Assembly (NCBI GenBank): GCA_963170055.1
Contig: CAUJGJ010000004.1
Location: forward strand, 1,137,501-1,157,200
DNA from: Halisarca cf. caerulea
Lineage: Eukaryota > Porifera > Demospongiae > Chondrillida > Halisarcidae
Direction of reading: 5' to 3'
Length of the DNA: 19,700 nt
Below the pieces are notes generated by a model, which was not told the DNA's origin, did no database searches, and saw nothing but the letters and a program-made list of their open reading frames with translations. Shown in pieces: positions 6,856-16,225 of this stretch (position 1 is the stretch's first letter; every line of letters begins with the position of its first letter). The position numbers were made by a program, and so were the translations under genes.

Positions 6856-9800
6856 GTGGGTGAAGAGTCTAGTAAGCTTTGAGTTCTTGGCCAGTTATGA
6901 TGTCCTTCATACGCGTCTATTTCTGTGTGCACAGATGAACCAGCGACATGGATTACCTTACTCGTCTTAACCTCTGTGTCTATAGGCACAGCAGGATGTT
7001 TTGTAAAGCTTATTTACCTTATATGCCGTAAGAGAGGTGAGCTCAACGTCAGGACAACAGGCTCAGTATTGCATTTTAATAATGATTGTACTTTCTCAAC
7101 AAAACTGTCAGTGAGTTAAATGTATCATGTTACTTTTTGCATTTCTGATAGATGGGACTACAAGATGCAGTTGCACAATCCGCCTTTTTTGTGGCATTAT
7201 TCGGGATGTCAGTATTATATGTTTACTAATATCTTTTGTAACAGGTATCGCAATACTTCCCTGCAATGTCTTCAGTTCATGGGCTGTCTGTCAAGGTATA
7301 CCTGTTTATAGTAACCTTTATCACTTAGTCTAACTTAAAGTCATATTTAAGTGTATTAGTATTTTAAATTATATTTAATTTAATATGTTGTATTTACTTG
7401 GCAGGGTCAATTGGGATTATTTTCGCAATCACTACTTGTATTTGCCTGTGTTCTGGCTGTTCATTTTTTGGAGTGCTATATCAGGTTAAATGCAGGAGGC
7501 CCAACAACAACACCAGACATGATGAATATTCATCTTCTTCCCCACAAGGTACTGTACATGTAACTGTTGCAATCACTGACTGCATGCATGATTGTGAAAT
7601 CTCTGAACAAAAGACATGCACTCAGCCTCAGCCAACAGCCTAGTCCTTTGTAATAGCGCTGTCTTTTGGAGCTATAGGGTATATGCCTACTGGAACTATA
7701 ATATAGTGACAATATATTTTGAGGCCTCAAGCTGGGATCTTTGTATGGAGAAGCTAAGTGTCCTTATTTTAGAGTATCCATTATCAGAGATTTCACTGTG
7801 ACAGTTGTAGTACTTAGTATGTTGTTATGATTGTATAATATTATATCTGTGTGAATTTTTGATGCAGTACATGTATCCCACGGCACTAAAGCATAACACT
7901 GCATTAAGAATGTAAATCCATGTAATTCACTAAAGTTGAACTTGAAGACTATTACATTAATATCATAAATTATAAAGTATATACATAATATTATACAGTA
8001 ACTGCATGCAGATGCATATGGAGTATGGGAATTTTTTTGTGATCCACAAGGTTTTCTTCAAGTTAGTGTAAGAGGTCGACTGAAATGGATTTTAACGTAG
8101 TTGAATGGGGTTAATGATGTTATCCGTAATGCCTGGCACACTTACAGGCCGGGTGGGGGGGTGGGTGGGGGGTGGGGCTCGAACACCCAGGCCTGATGTT
8201 ACGCTTGGCATGCATAATTATATGCAGTACACATTGGGGTATGCGCATGCGCAGCGGGCTCATGTATCACGCTGTCCTGGCCTTCTTCGTGCATGCATAG
8301 CCGTGGACTTCTGCTGTCCATTTTTTTTTTCATTTTCTCCGTCCTTAGGGGCGTGAAAGGGTGGGTGTGGGTGTTATCCTCAGGTGCTATATTGAATTTC
8401 CAGGGATCCAGACTACCTTTTACGCTTATATGGGGTTGTGCAACACCCTCTGCATGATGGGGTTAAGAGCATTGAATGCATGATGTGGCACCTGGGGGTG
8501 GTGCCCCACCCCATTATGTCCAAGAAGGGGTTCGTCTCATCGATCACCCTTCTCATTAGAGTTTATTAGAATCATATAACATATGGACAATTATATATAG
8601 TTATGTATGGGTATGTATGTAGGTATAGGCTAGGTTTCAGCTCGGGCTCGTACAAGGCCATACCATCTTGCAGGAACGGCATCTATAGGGTGGAGGATAG
8701 TAGTCATTAAGGTTACTTAATTTATAATCATGATATAATATCAAATTATAGATTGGATTGGATTGGATTGGATTAATCTTATTTAGACTGGGACACCCAC
8801 TTAGCCATTGGCTACTTTTCAGGGGGCCCAGTAATCACAAGTACAGAAGCAACAAACAAACAAACAAACATACTACATTGTTAATTGTTATCATAAGTGT
8901 CAAATGTTCAATCATACAATGTTCAATTCTTTTGGTGACTGTAGTGGGCATTCTTCACTCTTCTCTCTTGGTGGTGGCAGGGGGGTGCAGAGAAAAAAGG
9001 CCAGAAACACCATCACTGGGATTGGACCTTAGTCCATCCCAAAACTCAGTTCTTGTAGTCGCACCAGCAGCCCACTAAGCCACCAGCACCCCCCTAATTA
9101 TATAATATATTATACAGTAACAGTTACATGTAAAGTGTATAGAACCATGCAAAAAAGCTTATTAGGAAGGGATCCTCCAAAAACATTTGGAACAAGGGTA
9201 AGTTGTAAAACCGGTACAGGGCTAGGTGGGCAAAGGGCAACAGGCATGGGGCTAGATGAGCATAGGGCTATACAAACATGAGGCTAGACGGGTATAGGGC
9301 TAGACAGAGTTTAGTTGGACTTAGTGCACACTGTGCAAATTCCTACATCCCGCATGTGCAGCACTTTATATGTACTATGTGCTGTGGGATGTAGGAATTT
9401 TTACTGTTTTAAAATGCATGGTTTTTAAGTTATATGCGATTTTATTGTAAAATGATTGCTCAAATAGAGGCTGTTGTAAAGATTTCCATGCACTGCAGTT
9501 GAGAAGGAATACAATCAAATCTATACGACTTGTAACTAAAACTATGCAGTTACTTGACTAAAATCAAATTGAAAATTCAATGTACTCACCTAGAATCAAA
9601 GGTTCGAACACAAGAGTACTGAAGTCGACGATCATTGAACACTTTGCCTTGCATACGAACTCGTACGCCTAGTCTCATGTAGCCATTTCACTGATCCAAA
9701 AATGGCTGATCCAGCGAATGTATGGGATTCGCCTATTAAATTTTTCTCACTATAGAAGACTTAGTGGAGGTGTTGCTTCAAAGCCTACAAAAGGCACTTC

Positions 9801-12800
9801 ATGCTAACAATTGGAGTTCACTAGGGAAAGATGAGACCTCTGGACCCTTCCTGGCTACCTGTAGCTAAGTTCAAAAAATGATGAGAAGAATCAGAAAAAT
9901 AATCTTAAAATGGTAATGGTGTTGCGGACCCATGCATATACTTTGACAAGTGCATGCATGTACTTTGAATTTCTTTAAATTAAGAGATTCATAGCTTTAC
10001 AAAGCTTTCAAAACTACAGTAACTTTCCTTTGTAGCTGCAGCTGCATGGTGTTACAGTGTCAAAATGCACCAAAATGCACTTTTGAAAACTATGGCGTCA
10101 CCATGCCGTTAGTTTTTGGATGAAACAAATTTGTGTTAATGTATGGTGGCCATATTTTTCCTTGTCAATTCTATTATGGAAGTTACTATTGTACTCCATT
10201 AACTCATGCATTACAACGAACCATAGAGCCAAGCTTAAGAAAGGCTTTTAATGATGTGTATGACAAGTCAGATAATAAAAATTAGTAATATTTATAACCA
10301 TACAAAAACCTTTTAAAATTGGAGAAATGGGAAAAGATGTAGAGATAAAAACTGTCGTTGTTTGCTACACAGGGCTGGATGGGCATAGGGATAGATGTGT
10401 ATAGGGCTGGATGAACATATGGGGCTAGACATGCATAGGGCTGGACAAACATAGGACTGGCATAGGGATAGACATACATGGGGCTAGACAGGCATAGAGC
10501 TTTGGAAACAGAGGTGGATTGAACTGGGTACATTGTGCATATTCCTAAATCCTGGAGCTAAAATATTAACACAGGATGTAGAAATTTGCACACGATACCC
10601 AGTCCAACCCACCTCTGTTTAGCTCTATAGATGCCCGTCTAGCCCCATGCATGCCTATCCCTATATATTATGTGTTTTGTAATAATTTTTATTATCTGAC
10701 TATTTTTTCTCAAAGTAAAAAAAGGCACCAATGTGAGTATGATTGATTAAAATGGTGGTAAAATCAATTTTGAATGTCTCTTCTAGCGAGCTCTAGCCTG
10801 TTCTAAAAAGAAAATCAGAAGAAAAAGAAGCCGAAATTGTGACCTTTCACTCTATGTAAACTTTGATAAGTATAGCTCATATAAGGCACCCAGAAGCCTC
10901 GTTTATACTTAGATCTATCCAAAAGCGGTCGTAAAGCCAAATAAGCTGTTGTTGCATGGAACTCCAAATTGTACCACAAGTGAGTTTTCAGCGAAAACAT
11001 GGTCGATGCTGATGTATGGGGGGCCATGTTTTTTTCCGCGTCATCCCTACATATAAACCACTACTGTGGTACATGATATGGTATTGCATGCATATGGTAT
11101 GTGTACTTGATAACAGATTTTAATGAAGGATATTAATTGGTACTGTATGCAATTATTTTATTGCAATTATATATGAATTTCAAATGTCTTGTCACTAAAT
11201 GCACTATATTTCTTTTGATTAAGGTTCATATGCATGTGTGTGTAAAAGTTTAAAAGAATTTGCCAATCATGGTTAATTTTACATGCAATTATATTTGTAT
11301 TATTGTTAATTATCACAGGGCTAATATATGATTATCACGATGATTATTCTGAACGGACATCAGTACAAGTTGAAGAATTATCTTTGATCAATCGATTCAT
11401 GGAACCACAAGATTTTACTCCAACTCTGCCTCATACCCCAATGACAAGCTTCTACAGTCATGACCAGGATGATTCTGATTCTGATACCCAAGGTACTCAT
11501 ACTATGTATACTACATATATTTTAGTTTGCTCTCATTGTGTTATCGACAACCATCCAATCTCTGTCATGCATGTCCATGCATCCAGACCCAAGCATCCAT
11601 CCAGCCCAATATACCAACATAGCCCAAAATTACTTGTCCAGCTTTATGCTATCGTACTCTCTCTAAATATTCATCACACCTAATGCAGCGAAAATTTTGT
11701 CTTTCTACTAGAATAGAATAGGATTTCCCCAAATTTTTTACCCTGACGAAAATATAGAATTTTTAGATGAAAATTAGAATATGACGAAACGTTAGAAAGC
11801 TAATCTCGAATCCTATAATTCCAGCTTTTGGTGATGGGAGGTACGCCATTTTGACCCTCTCGTGTACTTGGACAAACAAAAATCCATGAAGAAAGCCAAA
11901 ATAAGCGCAAGGGGTGTGTATTTCCTTCTTTCAAGACAAAGAAAATATTGCAATTATTCATGTTGGTGAGACTCTGTGTCTACAAGAACAAACTACACCC
12001 GTTGTAGGAGATCGTCGCGAGCGAATTTGTCGAGTACTGCAGCGCAGGTATGTTATGTCCGATCTTGGACATAAACAAAAATGGCCGCCGTTATTGGAGA
12101 AGTGAAATCAATAGGTCTTTTTTCCATGCGCACGATTAGTGATGCCCAGAAAACGCTTTGTGTTATATCTTAAACATATCTACTTTGTATCTGAGTCTTT
12201 TAGATTATTGTGCAAGCCTTAGGTCTCAAAACGTCGTATGACCAGTTTTTTCTGACCGTACTCGAAAACATAAAAATCCAAAAACGCGGTGGTAGAAATT
12301 TAGGCTTTTGGACACAAAACTAGCCTCAAAAGAACACACAGGTACCGAACTTACTAAATCAAATTCAGGGTCTTCAGGCTCCACTGCATGGCTGTTATGT
12401 CCAAGGATTTATGCAAAATTTGAGGGTGAGTAGTTACAATCCTTTGGACACAGTTCAGCGTACAAAGACCCTGAATTCGATTCTAGGGGTTTGGTCCTTT
12501 GGGAACAATATCTCAAAGTTTCATGCTGAAAATCAGAGATTTCTACCACCGCGATTTTCGATGAAATTTTCTTTTGGAGCAAGCTGTCTTCCTTCAGGAA
12601 AGTCATGTGACATCACATGCAATCCTACAAACAGCACGCAAGTTGTGCTCGTGGTGAAAACAGTTTTAGTGGAAAAGGCGGAAATGTAGATGGTGGCTTT
12701 TAAACCTTACAAAGTGGGTTTGAAGTAATCGTAGGATCAATATCTAGATTTTCACCGCATACACTTTTGAAATTCTATTGCTTGACTGTTATTTGCAGCA

Positions 12801-15800
12801 TTTTGTGGCTTTCCAGCCAGGAGAAGACGAGAAATAGTGACGCATATATAATTCGAACAGAGCAAGCAATCAAAAGTATACACGGTGAAAATTTAGATTT
12901 ACCTTTTAGAAATCTATCCTTACATTTCTGTAGTCATGACTGCCATCTACTGAGATCTCCGTCTTTCACAAAGAAATTTGCCCCATGAAAAGGCTTCTCT
13001 CAAGGCTAAATCAATCTTCGTGCACTATACCTTCAGCATATGATCTTATGTAGCCCTGTTATTGTAAACGAAGGAGTTCAGAAAACATTGTCAACTTCTC
13101 TTGAAATTGGATTCTTCCCTTCCAAGATATCTAGTTCATATTTAAGTCGGTGAACCCCAAACCTGCCAAAGAAAGCGTTATTATCCAAAACCAATGCTTA
13201 GAATTTTGCGAACGAAACGTGCTGTGTAAAGTTGGGTAGGGTCTGGACCTTTTACCATAGATAACTCGATAGATAACCTTGCTTGTTGCGGAGCTTCCAA
13301 AGCTGATTCACGTTACTGGCACATGACCAACCCACGCAATTCAGTAATACTGAAATTCATAACGTGAAAACCACAAAGAGCCCGTGTTTTGGCTAGATTC
13401 TGACATAACATACCGGCGAGGGAGATGACGGAAATTATAGAATGGCTGCAAATTCGACAGGTCTAGAATACAAATAAACCAAAGATTTAGACCTGACGAA
13501 AATAAGAATGATGAATTTTTAGAGAGAATATGATATTATATGATCTTATCCTACACAACAAACACGCCTACCTTGCTTTTTTGAAACAGTGCTTCCAGGG
13601 AATTGACAGTCACCCCTATTGTGACATCCTAGCTATTTTTGAAATCATTATGGCTTATATATATATATATACCCCCGTCAAGATATGTTCGTACAATTTG
13701 CTTGTTAATATGAATATATAGTCCAGTGTTTCATTTAATAACCTGTATGTTAAACTGAATATATCCCTTATAGGCCAAAGTAGTTTATAAGTTTTCAATA
13801 ATATTAATAATGACAAGATTGCAGTACAAATCTAATACTAGCCTTGCCGGGTCACCTGTCACTTTCCTCAATTTTTATATATTTACATTTTTTGTGCAAG
13901 TAATTTACCTTTCATCCCAAGTCCGAGGCATTATTTTCTAATTGTATACCGTTAAGGACTTATGAACAAAACATTTGACTTTGTCTAATAATGATGTGGT
14001 TCCCCTAGTTGACCATTTTTAAAATGGCGGATCTACCAGTAAATTACATTGTCAAGTAAAGTTGCACAATGCTATAGCGAAATGGCCGCTTCATGCAGAA
14101 AACGATCGAGCGCTTTGTTTTAGCTTCTTGAAGGTTTCAACCCCCCCCCCCCCCCAAAAAAAAAACACAGATAGCAAACTAAACATTCATATTTTACTCG
14201 TGTGTCATTTAAAGCACTGAAAACATGTTGTACCTGTTGCATGGTCGCTATTTTCAACCATATCAAAATTAGCAAATATGCAAAAAGGCAGAAAGGAAGA
14301 CCTTTGAGTTTTGATACGCAAATTGATTCACAAGATAGAACATACCCCAAACTTACATTTTTGGATATGGGAAGGCGCTGCTCCATTCCACAGCTGTTAT
14401 GTCAAAGATTTCTTCTCCAACAGAGCGGTTGTAGCAACAAAAGGCGGTGCATAAACTGAACGGTATAACCGACAATCTTCCCATATCCAAAATTGTAAGT
14501 TTGGCCCTTTAGGAATAACCTGACAAAATTTTAAGCATACAGGTAGAGGTTTCATTCTCCGCCTTTTTTGCCATAAACTTCCTATGCACAAAGAGTGCTT
14601 CTTTCTCCCTTGGTCACGTGGACACCACATGTTCTCAGTGTTGCAGAGGCTAATTTATACGCTGCATTTGCGATCATAATTTTGGAGGTAAGTTAGAGGT
14701 CTTGAGGCTCGAACACTCGCAGATCTGCAATTTCTCGCTCTATTACCATCCATTTGCTAAATTGACAGGCCAGAATCCTTTCCGTTGCTGGTGAAACCGT
14801 TGAATTCTTGAAAACCATCAAGGTGGTCACGTGGCCACTATGTGACACTTAGTATTGGGCGTTACGATTTAATCGCATACCTGTGAAAACCACCAAACGC
14901 CCTTTGCAACCATGAATCTGCCATAACTTACCTACGTTCGGAAGATTGCAGAGCTCAGCTAACACAAAGATAGTAAGAGACAATGTAATTTACTAAGAAT
15001 GACGGTTTATTTGTAACTGCGTCAATTCCTAGTAAAATCGCGATTGAATTTTCGCTGCTGTTTTCGAAAGTTACAACGACGATTGACCACCTTAACTTCT
15101 TTTTTGACATTTTCAAAGAACTAAAGCCCTACATACTAGACTTTGAACTCCTACATGAACAAAAACATACAGAGTCGTTAGCTGCTATTGACCGAACATT
15201 TTGTCAGACAGAAAGAGGTAATGGTCGGTCGAGAGAGCCTTTTGTCTGGATTTTGGCCGATGTCCGACTGTTATATTTTTCTCTGAAAATGTACCAGAAT
15301 GAAGTTTTAGTGTGCATGTGTTTAGTCCTAATGTGTTGTGGCCATGTTTGTTGCTGCATATGAATCCCTATATCATGCATGGTTCATTGTATCTTTCTGC
15401 AAACATACAAGGTACCATGTTGTCACTGGTTTTTCTTGTAGCTCTTTGGTGTGTGTGCATGTGGTGACCAACTCTTTGTAGGCAATTCCTTCAGGCTCCC
15501 CACTGCCACCTTGCACATGCAATTTTATGTGTTTATAAAATGTCACAATTGGTTGTGCAAAGAGAATTGAATATTGTTGATTGCACTGTAATTGCACTGT
15601 ATATACATATATGTTTCTTTCAGGTAGTAAAGACTGCTTGTTACCTCAGAGACCAACTAAGGACAACACCGTACCAATTTCTAGGTACAAAACTATTAAT
15701 CCAGCAGAAGGCTTTCCTGAACTTGCCAGTGAAAATACTGAAAGTTGCAAGACAAGTGAATCTGTGCAATCGTCCTCAAGCTCCTCAAGTTTTGTACCAT

Positions 15801-16131
15801 TTGGTGCTGAACCAATGGCAAGATCACATGGCGGGGGCCTCATGCCTGAACCAACACTACACCCTCCATTCAGCTGTTTAACTGCAGGTATGTATTATTT
15901 TCATTGTACTGGTAATGTCTCAAAATTTGTTCCAAGGGTATACTTAATTTATATAGTTCAATCCAAGATTGTGTTTGCAAATGCATGTATTATTGTGTAA
16001 TATGATTATTGTAGTAACTTGACAGTTACATGCCAGTTTTTTTTTTACAAATCCACGTCAGGATTAATTTAAGTTTCTTTTAGTGGTAAAATTGTACATG
16101 CATGGGTTATGTGTGTGTGCATGTGTGTGTG

Positions 16132-16192
<61 letters not shown>

Positions 16193-16193
16193 A

Positions 16194-16225
<32 letters not shown>

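Larger units (their letters stand above)
7549..11318 (+). other. gene B intron 4 (3.8 kb)
   Basis: The intron runs from a GTACTG donor to a TATCACAG acceptor. It contains a MITE fragment (about 7757-7801), an NRF-1-like site, a SINE, two GGGCTAGAC-repeat blocks and a large fold-back. Between 7802 and 8750 I see AT-rich and G-rich stretches but no gene. Confidence 0.5.
11493..15623 (+). other. gene B intron 5 (4.1 kb)
   Basis: The intron contains two related fold-back elements (12275 and 14280), a short (AT)n at about 13654-13670, a poly-C/poly-A run at 14142-14165, and CACGTG-containing palindromic stretches near 14614 and 14827. Motifs such as CCTGACGAAAATA recur at about 11740 and 13493 and may mark repeat ends. 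No exon in the required phase was found. Confidence 0.5.

Noticed and set aside
9019..9082. tRNA gene suggested by box A and box B
   Set aside because: I could not see a cloverleaf with an acceptor stem, and the pentamer tail and flanking duplication identify a SINE.
10282..10533. 83-codon minus-strand open frame with repeated Pro/Tyr/Val pattern
   Set aside because: The pattern comes from the GGGCTAGAC minisatellite inside the fold-back element.
11914..12105. 63-codon open frame in intron 5 bounded by splice-like signals
   Set aside because: It has a plausible acceptor and a GTATGT donor, but the segment would end in phase 2 and break the phase-1 chain of gene B. No domain recognised.
12409..12689. 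overlapping open frames on both strands
   Set aside because: They follow from the inverted arms of the fold-back element at 12275.
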